This document shows, one piece after another, positions 1 through 11,279 of a DNA stretch of 64,000 bases; positions within the stretch are counted from its first letter, which is position 1; each line of letters opens with the position of its first letter. The DNA lies in contig NC_081410.1 in the NCBI RefSeq assembly GCF_030272615.1, forward strand, positions 259,085,533-259,149,532, given 5' to 3'. The notes beneath the pieces were generated by a model. That model made no database searches and was not told where the DNA came from. It was given only the letters and a program-made list of their open reading frames with translations. Source of the DNA: Cryptomeria japonica. Taxonomy: Eukaryota; Streptophyta; Pinopsida; Cupressales; Cupressaceae. Made by a program: the position numbers and the translations under genes.

Positions 1-2
1 GT

Positions 3-997
3 GTCAGTGGGAGTGGGATAGGATTAGGAATTGTTGTTAGTAATCCTACTCAAGCATTAGTTAAAACCATAGGCATAAGTGGAACTGGAGCCTTTGTTAT
101 TCCTATGTCACCTTTCAAACATTCAATTGCTTCAGCAAGCCCAGATTTTCAATTCCATGATTACTATAAAAAATATGAACACACAACAAAAGAAAATGAA
201 GAAAAAAAGAAAGCATTTCATAGGGGTGCCCTGACTGAAGTTTTAGATGAACAACCTGCAAGGAACAGGGTATTTCCAACATATGACCCATAGAAAGATA
301 TGATGAAGTGCATGGTTGTTATGCCCCCGGTCCCAACCAAAGATAAAAATCCACCACACAGTCAGATAAATCCCTCTGAATTTCAAGTTAGCACCCTCCA
401 AATGGATTTTTCTAAACTACATAATGTGGACAAAATTAGTGTGTCAAAAAGGACTAACAAAGTGGTCTACACTTCACTGCTAAAGGTGGAGAGAGAAAAA
501 AATCAACTAGAGAAACAAATAGAAAAGTTATAGGCAAACCTGACAAATGAAAAATCAAGGAGGAAAGCAACAAATAACAAGTACAATGATTTATAGAAAA
601 GGATAAAAAATTCGAGATCTGTAGTAGAAATTGCAAAGCAGGAGAAGATGGATGCAGAATTGAAGGACCTGACAGAAAAACTGGATAAAAGAAGTAAAAA
701 ATTTGATGTGGAAAGAGCCAGTTCTCAAAAATTATACAAAAGTTATGAGTCTGTTGCTACCAAAATAAGAAAAATACAAGACCTATTAGATCGTGGGAAG
801 GAAAAAGAAAAACATTTGCAAGAGGAAGTAGAGGAAGAAAGAAAAAAATGTGCACAAATGAAAGAAGACCTGCACAATGCAAATGATAAAATAAAAACTT
901 TGGAGGATAGATTGAAAGATAATATGAAAAATACAACAAAGTATATACAAGAAAATATTTGGCAACAAATAATGTAGAGGAGTGACAAGTTGTGTGA
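3..997 (+). pseudogene. Coiled-coil reading frame, 5' part, split by Copia-B
   Basis: One reading frame stays open from the window edge and is interrupted only by four TAG codons (291-293, 531-533, 594-596, 975-977). The first ~50 residues are Gly/Val/Ile-rich. From about base 480 the product is Lys/Glu-rich with heptad-like spacing, suggesting a long coiled coil (roughly 650-950). I recognise no enzyme motif and do not know the family. The frame is cut by a retrotransposon at 998 and resumes at 20,953 in the same phase once the insertion and one 5-bp duplication (TGTGA) are removed. The real start lies left of the window. It could be a decayed host gene or an ORF of a larger mobile element. 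Function unknown. Confidence 0.55.
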
Positions 998-2156
998 TGA
1001 TGAATACTAAGGGGGGGGGGGGGGGGGGGGGTGAATTAGTATACCAAAAAACACTGCACTTAAACACTTACACAGTCTAAAGATAAATAGGTAAAACAAT
1101 TTAACAAATAGACTGGTTATTACACATGCAAACCAAAATGCAAATAAAGCATTCACCCACAAAAGCAATACAACCATAACACAAGATATTTGACGTGGAA
1201 ACCCAAATGGGAAAAACCACGGTGAGATGGAAATCACAAGTCACTATCTGTAGAATAGAAACCAGATCAGTTAAGGTCTTACAATGTTCTTCACCAGAAC
1301 AGATCCTGTTAGGAATATCAATCTCTGTTAGGAGATAAGTTCGATCAAGGAATACCTTGCTAGAGGATTTTGGATTCACATAGGTGAACCACCTTGTCAG
1401 AGGATTTTACAAAAGGCTTTTGGGCCTACCCGGTTAAGGGCTACAGACTTGTCAAAGATGTGAGTAATCAACAAGTGTTTGATCTATCTAATAGCACAGA
1501 CTGCTCGGTTAGATCCTTGATAGCTCATTCTTAATGCACTCCTGCATTACTTCAGTCTTCTACACATTCATATTCTTTCCAACTCCTCAACCACCTTAAA
1601 CCCTAGCAACAACATAAAATCTCGCTATATCCACATCAACAACCTAAAACCATAGACATGATGTCCTTATAAAGGAATCTGATTTCATGTCAGTCCAATA
1701 GGATTACATTACAATTTCCTAGGTTCAATGAATCTAGACATACTCAGTAACATGACACAAAAAGCACTGCCAGTTTGTCGGCACCATCAAACAATCGGTG
1801 GATTGGTAACTCATCACAAAATGCCGGTTGGTAACTCATCACAGAGTATTACCGGTTCATACAAAATACCGGTTGCCGGTTTATCAAAAATGAAGACTGG
1901 TAGAAATGTGTTATGCCACTTTTCTCCCTTGTAATGCTTGAGATCTATGAACCGCTTGGGGTTGACATGCCACTTCAGACTGGGAAACACATTCTGCAAA
2001 ACATCAATAGTCTAAAAGGCTATAGCACAACATACCTACAACATACCGGTTGGAACAAATGTTGGTTGTGCTCTAACTTATACATATAAAGAGGATCTTA
2101 ATGCAAGTGTGTGTCCATCAATGACAATCACAACATGAACATCAAAAATGCCAATA
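998..2156 (-). repeat. Copia-B 3' LTR (complete)
   Basis: It begins TGATGAATAC and ends GCCAATA, where the expected terminal CA has become TA. The partner LTR ends in CAACA. It contains a G21 run at 1,011-1,031 and many copies of the word ACCGGT(T), as in the Copia-G LTRs. It matches 7,104-7,662 plus 20,701-20,952. Confidence 0.85.
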
Positions 2157-2171
2157 ATCTCCCCCTTTGGC
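2157..2171 (-). promoter_or_regulatory. Copia-B polypurine tract
   Basis: On the minus strand this reads CCAAAGGGGGAGAT directly against the 3' LTR. The same tract abuts the 3' LTR of Copia-G at 35,052. It would prime plus-strand DNA synthesis. Further purine runs occur inside the element at about 2,250, 2,385 and 2,417. Confidence 0.75.
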
Positions 2172-2489
2172 ATTGATGGCAACACTTAGGAAAATAAAAT
2201 TTTGACATCTAAGTGTTTTACAACAAAAATATGCCATTAGAAAAATTGCTCCCCCTAAGCATATACACTATCCCTTAATCAATACAATGTATAGAAATTT
2301 TGCATACAGAGCATAAACATTGAGATATCAAAGCATATAGAATATATCAAAGCATATAGCAAAATTTTAAGTACTAGATACTTCTCCCCTATACTTCTCC
2401 AAAATAGAATACTTCTCCCCCTTTGCCAACAATGACAAAGTACCGCTAAACAACTCTGTTTCCATTTGATATATAAAAATAATAAAAAT

Positions 2490-5400
2490 TTATGACAATA
2501 AGGAATAGTACTTGTCAAAAATGGATTTATAGTCCTGCAAGAATTGCTTCATTGATAGAGACCAGGACTCAAGTAGGGAGGTGGCCACTTCTTTCTCTGT
2601 TTGCATCTGGGAGACCTATTCTTCCATGGCATCAACTGTGCTCATCTCTTATGTAACTGTTAAGGCATTCAGGTTCAGATAACACTTCTAAAGAATTTGC
2701 AGACGTGGAAGTAAAACTAGTTGTAGCTCCTACAAATCTCTAGACCATGTGCTGATCTCTTGCTCCATTTTGGCTGACTGGATATGAAACCAGTGAATGG
2801 TTTGCCCATAAGTTGTGAAGGAATCATAAGGTGGCTTGAATGTGCTCAAGTAAGAATGTAAGTCTATTTGAAGCTTTTTCTTCTAAGCTAGCACATCATC
2901 ATAGAACAGATGGGATTGGTAGATTTTGCTACGTAGCAGATTTCCCTCATCCATAGCATCCCTTATATCCTTTTGGTCTTTCTGCAGTTCAGACTGGAGC
3001 TCATTCAACTTCTTTACCAGAGCAATGTTAAGAGCTTTTTGATGCTCTTTCTTGACATTTGCCTTAGCTTGTTTTTCCAAGCTCTGCACCTGATCATCCA
3101 CTACTATGCATAGTAGCTTAAGCTTTGCTAGTGATGATTCAGTGTTGGGAAGATTTGTATCAAGTATCAAACCGGTAAGTGTGTCCACAGCCGCTTGAAT
3201 TATATCCCTCTCCTTCTTCCTTCGAATGATTTCAAGGTGCTCTTGAGCAACCTTGATGCTCTGCATTAGCTCTAATTCACTTGCAGACTGGAGATCTATA
3301 GGACTGGAGAGGTCAGCTAGTTTGGCTTGACTCCCAGTTGCCTTCGGAGTCTCCATCTGGGTGCTCTTCGCCGCTTCTCCTACCTTGTCCTCTTCAACTT
3401 TCTTCTTCTCCACTTCTCTCCTCTTCTCTGCTTCCTTGTCTTCCTTAGCCTTTTTCTTTTCTGCTTCCTTCTTCTTCTCCTGTTCCTTATCTTCTTTTTC
3501 CTTCTTCTTCCTCTCTGCTTCCTTCTTTTTCTCCTGTTCCTTATCCTCCTCTTCTTTCATTTTCTTTTCATCTTCTTGCTTCTTTTTCTCCTCTTCATCC
3601 TTCTTCTGCTTCTCCTCTTCATCTTTCTTCTTCTTCTCCTCTTCATCTTTCTTCTTCTTTTCCTCTTCATCTTTCTTCTTTTTCTCTTCTTCCTTCTTCT
3701 TCTACTTCTCTTCATCCTTTTTCCTCTGCTCTGCCTCTTCCTTTGCCACTTCCTGTCTGTCCTCGGCTTGTCTATTAGCCAGTTTAGCCTGTTTCTCTTG
3801 ACTTGTTGCCTCAAATGGTGTTTCCTAAGTATCATCCTCAATGTCCAGAGCATCAACATCAATGGTGTCGATTGGTTCAATGACTGGATTGCCTTCATCA
3901 TCAAATACTTCATCTGGTTTGGATACAGCCAGTTCTTCTTCTGCTTGCCGGTTGGCCAAACGTGCTTTATGAGTTTGGACAATGGTTTGCATAAACAGAT
4001 GGGTGTCTTTTTCGACATCAGCAACTCTACCTTCTAACAGCCAGAGTCTTCTTTTTCTAGTGAAGAAGAGTCCTTTATTTAGATCAATAACATCATATAA
4101 TTCAGAATTTGACAGGTCGGGAAAGTATTGTGCAAAAACCTTCTCTCTAATTTCCTATTCTTTCTCTATGGCAATGTGCCATCTATTATCTAATGACATA
4201 TATAAAGAATCCGATGTCTGAGACTTAATCTTTGAGGGTGACCGGTCATTACTACATAGATACTGAATTATTTCCTTTTCAACTGCTTCCTTTTCATCCT
4301 CATTGAAGTCATCAAAACACTCAAGTAAATCATTTAACACTTTTCTCCTAATATTCTTTATTGTTCTTTGACAATGTGTCAAAGGTTTATAGGAGGAGAT
4401 ATCTATATTTACCAGTGTAGAAGATGTCGGTTCATTCTTGGTCTTCTTCTTTGCTTGACGTGTTTTCTTTGGCTTTTCCTCATACACAGTTTCCTCTGAG
4501 TCTGGAGAGGTGTTCCTTGTCTTCCTCTTTCTCTGGAACACTTTAGCCGGTGCAGCTTCCGGTTTCTTCTTAGCTGGTGACCACTTGGTCACTCTTGGAG
4601 TTGCAGTAGTAACCGGTGCTGATGTTGCAGGCACTGCCTTTGCCTTCTTCACTACTGGTTCTTTCTCTTTCACTGCTGGTGGTTCCTCAGCCGGTGCTAT
4701 CCTCTCTAGGTAGGTGTCAGTTCTCTTCATCTTAGGATCAAGCAGTGAGGCAACAAGGGTAGAGTCATACCCTTCCAGCGTGTCGCACATCACCTCATAG
4801 CCCATTGGCTCCACTTCTTCCATTCTAGGCTCAACAGCCTCCATTATGCATTTGTCCACTTGGATGGTGAAACATATGTCATCTTCATATTTCTTGATGA
4901 TATCACCTGAGATCCTCATCCTTTGGCTCATTTTTTGTCTGAACTCATCAAAATACTTGTTCAGTACTTCAGGATAACCGGTTCCCACTGCTTGCAAACT
5001 TTCCTTTATCTGTTTGGTAACCAGTTGGTCTATAGACCACTGAATGTCTCCCACTCCTGGGAAGTATCCTTGAAAGTAAAAGAACAACCCAACTAGTAGT
5101 TGTCCAAACTTGAATCTCAGTGCATTATCTTGTTTGATTGATTTTAGATTTGACAAGAGTTGCCTCTGCATGCCGGTGCACAGATCAAATGATGCATCCT
5201 CCTTTATCATCCGGTAAGTAGCATTTACCACTGCAGCAGATACAGAGTTGATTCTGCTGGCAGAGAATGTCTAGTAGCCTATCACCATGTAGGCATACTT
5301 AACCAGATCATCCTTGATTGAATTTACAGTCATGCCCCATGAGTCGCTCATTGAACCGGTGAGTTTGGACATTTCAGTTTTGCTAACCGTCCTTAGGGTT

Positions 5401-5806
5401 GGTACTTCCCCTATATTGCAGAAATCAGAGACTGCATGAATTGCCTGCGGCATCATATCATGCGTCCTCTCCAGGTACATTTTGTCACCAGGGACTCTGC
5501 TCAAAATGATCCTTATATGATCCTTTGTAAAGTCTTCTAGGAAGTATACAACATTATGGAGTTTCTTCTTCTCCAAGATACTATACTCCGGTTTGATTTT
5601 CTTATCCTTTCCACAAAACAGACCTAGTTGGGAGTGGATGGCTAGAGACCCTAGGTCTTCAATCTTGCAATCTATGTAGTCAAAAATTCCCTCTTCTACT
5701 ATCACTTCAGCCAGAACTTGTGATAGGGCATTATACTTTGACTTCCGTTGAATAAACTTTCAGACTCAATAGATGCACTAGAACTAGTATGAGATGCAGA
5801 AGCCAT
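2490..5806 (-). pseudogene. Copia-B large ORF: globular N-terminus plus Lys/Glu coiled coil
   Basis: About 1,105 codons are read from ATG 5,804-5,806 to TAA 2,490-2,492. One frameshift lies near 5,748 and about nine in-frame stops follow, nearly all TAG (for example 5,271, 4,155, 3,825, 3,702, 2,883). The order is a Ser-rich start, a globular region (to ~4,750) with a Pro/Lys/Ala-rich linker, a basic stretch (RKRKT, KKTRQAKKK, near 4,450-4,540), an acidic helical part, a KKDEEE-type repeat (about 3,740-3,370), and a helical C-terminus. No protease, integrase or RT motif is present, so this ORF occupies the place of pol. I do not recognise the family. A structural or nucleic-acid-binding role is only a guess from charge. 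The Leu/Phe/Ser-rich frames on the other strand are its shadow. Confidence 0.65.
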
Positions 5807-6256
5807 TGTAGAAATTTTAAGAACTCAAGAAATACCTTTTAAAAAATGCAAATTTAGGGATTTCTAATTCTCCTTCACTCCTCACTTTGTCGGTAGCTGA
5901 ATCATCGCTTTGTGTTCTCCACTTGACCATTTTCTATTTGAATTTGAATCTCCTTCGCGGTTTTTCAATTTCTCAAAATCTCAACTCAAATCGCCTTTTC
6001 ATCGCTCTGCTCTTTGAAAAACTTTTCTTTGCTCGAAAACTGATAGTGAGAAATGATTTCAAAAATGCTTTTAAACATAGTCCTCACCTACCATCATTAA
6101 TGCTCCTCCATTAGGGCGTAAACCCTAATTTTCCTTTTTACCATTTCCGGTCTTCTGGCAAGTGACAGGTATCACATACCAATTAAGGTCTTTTGCCGGT
6201 ATAAATTGGGGGTTCAAAAATATTTTGCCGTTTGCTCCCCCTAAGCCTTTTGAAGC
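5807..6256 (-). other. Spacer between Copia-B gag and large ORF
   Basis: AT-rich, without a sustained reading frame. It includes a purine-rich tract near the gag stop (minus strand, AGGGGGAGCAAAC at ~6,230-6,245) that resembles a second polypurine tract. Confidence 0.4.
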
Positions 6257-7103
6257 TTAGTTTGCTAGTTCCGATATTTCCACACTAGGTGCAGAAACCG
6301 GTTCCTCTTCCAACATTATTGGTTTCCTCTTCTAGGTTTTGTTCATGTCTTCTTGAACTATTTCAACATCAATTCCTCCTTCTGGAGTGACCCGTATATC
6401 ATCAGATATACTCTTTCTTGATCTACAAAATCTAGCAATGTGACTCGGTTTGTTGCAGTGATAGCAGACCAATCCAGGTGCTCTCTAAGGTCCATTGTTC
6501 ATGTTTCCATTCTTCCTTCTGCATGTTGCAGTAGTATGACCATGACCATGACAGATCATACAATTTTCTCTCCATCCAGTTGCTGATTGATAGCCACTAT
6601 TACCTGACTAATGGTTATAAGCATTAAACCGGTTGAGGTTCCAGTTCACAAAAGATTCCGGACCAGCTCCTTGGGTCCTCTAAGGATATCTTCCAGTGTT
6701 GTTAATGACAAACCTGCATTCAGATGCTCTATGCCCAAACTTTTTGCATGCATAACAATAACCATTGAACTTATTGGATCTAGGTACATTGTTAATAAAG
6801 TAAGGAAAATTATTGTAGGCTTTTCTCCTACATACATTGGTAGTGTGTCCTTCTTTAAGACAGTTAAAGCAAACAGGTTTGAATTTTTTCTTACCTTTTC
6901 CTTTGAATGTCGGTTGCTTCCTTGATGTTTCAGCATTTGTTCCAAAGGTCTCACCTTCCTCATGACTGGAATAACCAAGTCCATTCGTATTCTTGACCGG
7001 TTTAGCAGATTCAAGCTTTTGCTCTAGCTTGACAATATTTTTGCTGAACTTAGCAAGTATTTCCTTTAACTCAAAGAGTTCTTTGGAAATAGCAGCATTT
7101 GTT
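6257..7103 (-). pseudogene. Copia-B gag C-terminal half with four CCHC zinc knuckles
   Basis: The minus-strand frame runs to TAA 6,257-6,259. It opens with a short helical segment and then carries four C-x2-C-x4-H-x4-C nucleocapsid knuckles in series: CFNCLKEGHTTNVC (~6,830-6,870), CYACKKFGHRASEC (~6,720-6,760), CMICHGHGHTTATC (~6,525-6,565) and CYHCNKPSHIARFC (~6,430-6,470). Four in-frame TAGs interrupt it (three between or beside the knuckles, one downstream). The N-terminal capsid part is lost in the deletion that also removed the LTR end and primer site (junction at 7,104). Nucleocapsid knuckles bind the element's RNA. Plant Copia gag normally has one, so four is unusual. Confidence 0.75.
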
Positions 7104-7662
7104 TCCTATTAGGAATCTCAATCTCTGTTAGGAGATAAGTCCAATAAGGGACTACCTTGCTAGAGGATTTTGGATTCACAGAGGTGAACCACCTTGTTAG
7201 AGGATTTTACAAAAGGCTTTTGGGCCTACCTGGTTAAGGACTACAGACTTGTTAAAGATGTGAGTAATTAACAAGTGTTTGATCTATCTAATAGCACAGA
7301 CTGCTCAATTAGATCCTTGATAGCTCATTCTTAATGCACTCCTACATTACTTTAGTATTCTACACATTCATATTCTTTCCAACTCCTCAACCACCTTAAA
7401 CCCTAGCAACAACATAAACTCTCACTATATCCACATCAACAACCTAAAACCCTAGACGTGATGTCCTTATAAAGGAATCTGATTTCATGTCGGTCCAATA
7501 GGATTACATTACAATTTCTTAGGTTCAATGAATCTAGACATACTCAGTAACATGACACAAAAAGTACCGCCAGTGTGTCGGCACCGTTAAACAATCGGTG
7601 GATTGGTAACTCATCACAAAATGTCGGTTGGTAACTCATCACAGAGTATTACCAGTTCATAC
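7104..7662 (-). repeat. Copia-B 5' LTR, first fragment
   Basis: Matches the left LTR from about 1,304 to 1,856 (TTAGGAAT...CAATCTCTGTTAGGAG onward). The part matching 998-1,303 is absent, and at 7,104 the LTR joins gag directly. Interrupted at 7,662 by Tat-A. Confidence 0.8.
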
Positions 7663-9211
7663 TGTAGACACCTAAAAATGGTCAACGCTTGCGAGGTCAT
7701 ACTTTAACAATTGCGCATTGCCTCATTTTAGGTTTTTGCGTCGCATTAACATTTCTCCTATGTCACGCACTTGGTCTTTATCATTTGCGAACATCGAGTC
7801 ATTCTTCTATATTCTTCATTCATCTCGCATTTGAATTTGGTCTTGTCGACAACATTATCCAGTCATGATTTTGATCAATTTTATCTTGTTGCATCAATGA
7901 GCGTGCTTATTTGTCATCATTTTGGACATCGTCAATCCTAATTAGGGTTTTGTCCTCCTGTCAATTTTGTCAATTTGTGATCAATTTGTCATTGATCGTT
8001 GTCCTCTTATCAATCTTGTCGATTTATCATCAATCCTTCAATCTTGTCATTTTAACGATCGATTTGTCATCGATCGTTGTCATTGTTCGATCTTGTCATT
8101 TTGAGATCAATTTGTCTTTGATCATGGTCATTTTCAATCTTGTCATCTTGCAATCTATTTATCATCAATCCTTGTCCTCTTGTCAATTTTGTCATTTTGC
8201 GATCATTTCGCTATTGATCATTGTCTGTCTCAATTATGTCAATTTGGATCAATTTGTCATTGTTCCTCGTCAATTGGTGCATCAATTAAATCATTTATCA
8301 CATTGGTCATTTATCAATCCAAAATCAAATCAAATCGAGTCAATTATATTTCAAGACCTAATTCGTCTTCTAGGGTTTTATGATTTATTCATTTAACCTA
8401 ATTTGTCATTTCTTCCTCTAGGATTACTAAATTATTTATTAATCCTAGGTCTTCTCATTACAATTAAATCTTTATTTAATTGGCTAATTATTCTTCCTCT
8501 TGTAAATTAATTAATAAATGACAAATTATTAATTAATTTACCTAATTTCTTCTAGTTCCTAATTTCCTATTTTTCCATCAATTTCTAATTCCTAATTTTC
8601 ATCAATTTCAATTTTAATTTTCTTAATTTCTAATTTCTTTTCCCTCCTATTTCATCTCCTAATTCTATGGGAATGACATTTCAATTTGTCATAAATTGTC
8701 ATAATTGATAATCAATCAATTTTGACATAGAATGTGTCATAATTTGTCATCAATTATCAATCAATCAAATTGTGCATGGAAAGTGCAATTTGTCATATTG
8801 ATTTGCAATTTCCATTTGAATTGCATCATGCTAATCTTGTCATTTATCCAATTCTTCTATAAATTGGATGATTTTCAATCAAAGCTAATCCCGAATCCCT
8901 AATCAAACTATCAAACTTATGCTTCTAGTACTCTTGATCAACAAACCAATATCAATCTTGCTTTCAATTATATGTTGTGCACTTGTAGGTGAGATCCACA
9001 AATCCATTTGAAGAGGAAAGAAGAACAATGGAGCCGCATGGAAGAAGCATCCAAATCGTCATCCGGTTTGCGTAATATTTAGTTTTGTATGCTTCGTTTT
9101 CATGTCTCTATTGAATGTGTCTTAGGATAGATTCATTGCAATGCAATGCATTTGTGATTGAGCTATTATGTTTATCTTGTCTTGTGATGATTTCCTATTT
9201 CCTATGCTACA
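7663..9211 (+). repeat. Tat-A 5' LTR
   Basis: 1,549 bp, TGTAGACACC...CTACA, near-identical to 19,151-20,700. Bases ~7,960-8,270 are a degenerate minisatellite built on TTGTCATT / GATCAATTTGTC / TCCTCTTGTCAATT words. A 161-codon ORF across this zone is only that repeat translated. Confidence 0.92.
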
Positions 9212-9216
9212 TTAAT

Positions 9217-9234
9217 TGGTGAACCCGATGTGAA
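9217..9234 (+). promoter_or_regulatory. Tat-A primer-binding site
   Basis: TGGTGAACCCGATGTGAA begins 5 bp after the 5' LTR. It starts with TGG, as expected for pairing to a tRNA 3' CCA. Tat-D has TGGTGAACCC at the same place. I could not assign the tRNA. Confidence 0.7.
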
Positions 9235-11279
9235 TACCAACCTTCTAACCCCTTTACTGTGTTTTGGAGTGCTTTCAAGTTGATTTTGCAGGTCAAAAAC
9301 CCAAAAACAGGGCCGTGCAGGGTATTCTGGACACTTCTGCGCCTGTGTCCTGCATCTTGCGCCTGTGTCCTGCATCTTGCACTTGTGTAGGTGACATTCT
9401 GCGCTTGTGTCAGACATCTTGCACCTGTGTCATGAGTTCTGCGCTTGTGTAAAGTCCAGAACAGAGGTGAAAAATGCAGTGTTTACTTGAAATTTTTGGT
9501 GTTTTTGCATTCTGTTTTCTGTGCTTTGGATTTTGGTACTAATTATTTGTGCAGAATCTTGGCATATGCATGGAAAATACTATAAATCAAACTACTAACA
9601 TGTGTTATGCAGAATCGATGGTCAAAGACAACAAATCAAATGTCTAACTTGGGTTTTGCAGGTTGCCTTGGAGAAACAACCAAACTGTGTGTTTGAGATT
9701 TTTAATTAGGCACTTAGTGATTTATAAATAGGTGGGAATGAACATTTGTTTGCTTTGATTGTTAAGTTTGACATTGGAGTAGGAGAGTATGCTCTCATCC
9801 TTCATAGGGTGATCAGAAATCCAGATCTTTGATACCATGCTTGTGTTGTTGATTGTGTGTCACATTTAGAGGGCCTGCCTTCCCGACCACTTTGCTTTTG
9901 CAAGCAAGTGATAATCGTGAGAAGGGAATGACCCAAAGTGAGTATGGCTAGAATTCCTTGGCATTCTAACTCACTATAAAAAAATACCTGATGAGCGAAA
10001 GCTTTGAAGGAAGTGTTACGTGGGAATTGCAGTTACTTGGGAAGTGATGACCCTTGAACTCTTTCTCATATCAACATCTAAGTAGGGCCTCTTGGTCTAA
10101 ATCATGCTTGCATGACTACATTTGTTTGGTATCTTGATGGGCTTAATGTCTCAATCATGCTTGCGTGACATCAAGGAGTAATGCTTAACAGAAATCCTTA
10201 CTAAACACCTTGTTTTAGAGGCCAAAAACCCTTCTAGTTGCTTGAGAAGGACAAGTTCAGATACTTGGAAGAGACACTAAGTTCGCCATGGGGATATTTC
10301 CATGGGGACTGATGCTTGGCTGCCCTGAGAAGTGAGTGCCGTGGAGGGGAGCCCGTGGGGTCAAGCATCTATGTATTCTCCTTGAATCCCATAATGAGTC
10401 TACCTCTCAAGTACCTAATGTCTTTGCCTACCATAAGAAATGTGGAAATGAGCATGATTGTTTTGAGTCTATGTTAAAATATCTTGTCTTCTTTATTTGT
10501 CAAAAGTTGAATTGCATCTCATTTCAAGAACAAAACAAATTGATTCAAAACAAGGTTAAACACAAGAGACATTCATCCAACAAAGGTCCAACAAACTTCA
10601 AAACTTACCTTCAAACACGGTTGCCAAATATTGTTCAAAATCTTGTCTCAAGAAGCATGTCACTTGCATTTAGGTTCATACTAGGTTGCATTTTGCAAAG
10701 TTCATTGTCAAGTACTGAGGTTAGGTTTTACCTAAGTCATACTCTTTGCAATAAAAGTCATCCATTTGCATATGTCCTCTTGCATTAAAGTCATACCATT
10801 GTCATACATTGCATACCCTAGGTCTCTTCATTAAGCTTGGGTCATTATCATATCATATTAAGGTCACTTGCATAGTAATGTCCCTTTGCATATAGTGCCA
10901 AAATTAGGTTTTGTCATACTTGAGTAATCCTAATCTTTGATAAACCCTAAGTCATTGTTAAGAAGTCTAGACCTTATCAAATCTTTTGTCCTTTTGTCAT
11001 CAATATCATTTCGTCAAACCTAGCTTAGTATCCAAGCATATAGGGGAGACACTGTCATCTCGTCCTTTTGTCCCTTGGTCCTTTTGTCCTTTGAGGTCTA
11101 GACATCATTTCAATTTCCTAAGGGTCTCTTTCTTAGATTTGCATTCCAAAAAGTTTGTCAAAATCTTAAAAAAACAACCAAAAACATAGATTGCATTTTC
11201 ATCTATTCAAGTTTGCATTTAGTTGCATAGCATATATTATCCTTGAAAAATTCCAAAAATATTGCATTTGCATAGTGAC
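9235..11279 (+). other. Tat-A long untranslated leader
   Basis: About 2 kb between primer site and gag-like start, alignable by eye to the Tat-D leader in the opposite orientation. An ORF at 10,336-10,788 resembles one at 54,972-55,325 in Tat-D. However, Tat-A has no ATG there and most differences change amino acids, so I read this as nucleotide homology rather than a gene. Confidence 0.6.
9326..9455 (+). repeat. Leader minisatellite, ~21-bp units
   Basis: About six to seven direct units of CTGCGCCTGTGTCCTGCATC type, all in one orientation and drifting (GCGCTTGTGT, GCACCTGTGT). The Tat-D leader has the equivalent array at 56,213-56,340. The core word GCGCYTGTGT reappears next to the antisense ORF at 18,523-18,620. 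Confidence 0.85.

Noticed and set aside
786-1067. Minus-strand ORF ending in a proline run
   Set aside because: The proline run is the G21 tract read on the other strand, and the rest is the complement of the coiled-coil frame.
3557-4024. 155-codon Arg/Lys-rich ORF on the minus strand
   Set aside because: Wrong frame. The continuing frame of the large ORF runs through this stretch with two TAG stops and fits the flanking protein.
3327-4037. 236-codon Leu/Phe/Ser-rich ORF on the plus strand, membrane-protein-like
   Set aside because: It is the complement of the Lys/Glu repeat of the Copia-B large ORF. AAG/GAA repeats read backwards give CTT/TTC, hence Leu/Phe. The same applies to 3,361-3,801.
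7911-8396. 161-codon ORF, present again at 19,399-19,884
   Set aside because: It lies entirely in the Tat-A LTR minisatellite. The two copies are the two LTRs. Composition follows the repeat and no start signal or motif is present.
9326-9455. Short regularly spaced repeats that resemble a CRISPR array
   Set aside because: Units are ~21 bp with no unique spacers and drift gradually. The locus is inside a plant retrotransposon leader.
10336-10788. Leader ORF in Tat-A with a look-alike in Tat-D (54,972-55,325)
   Set aside because: Tat-A has no ATG at that start, and most base differences between the two change amino acids. That is what homologous non-coding DNA would show, not a conserved peptide.
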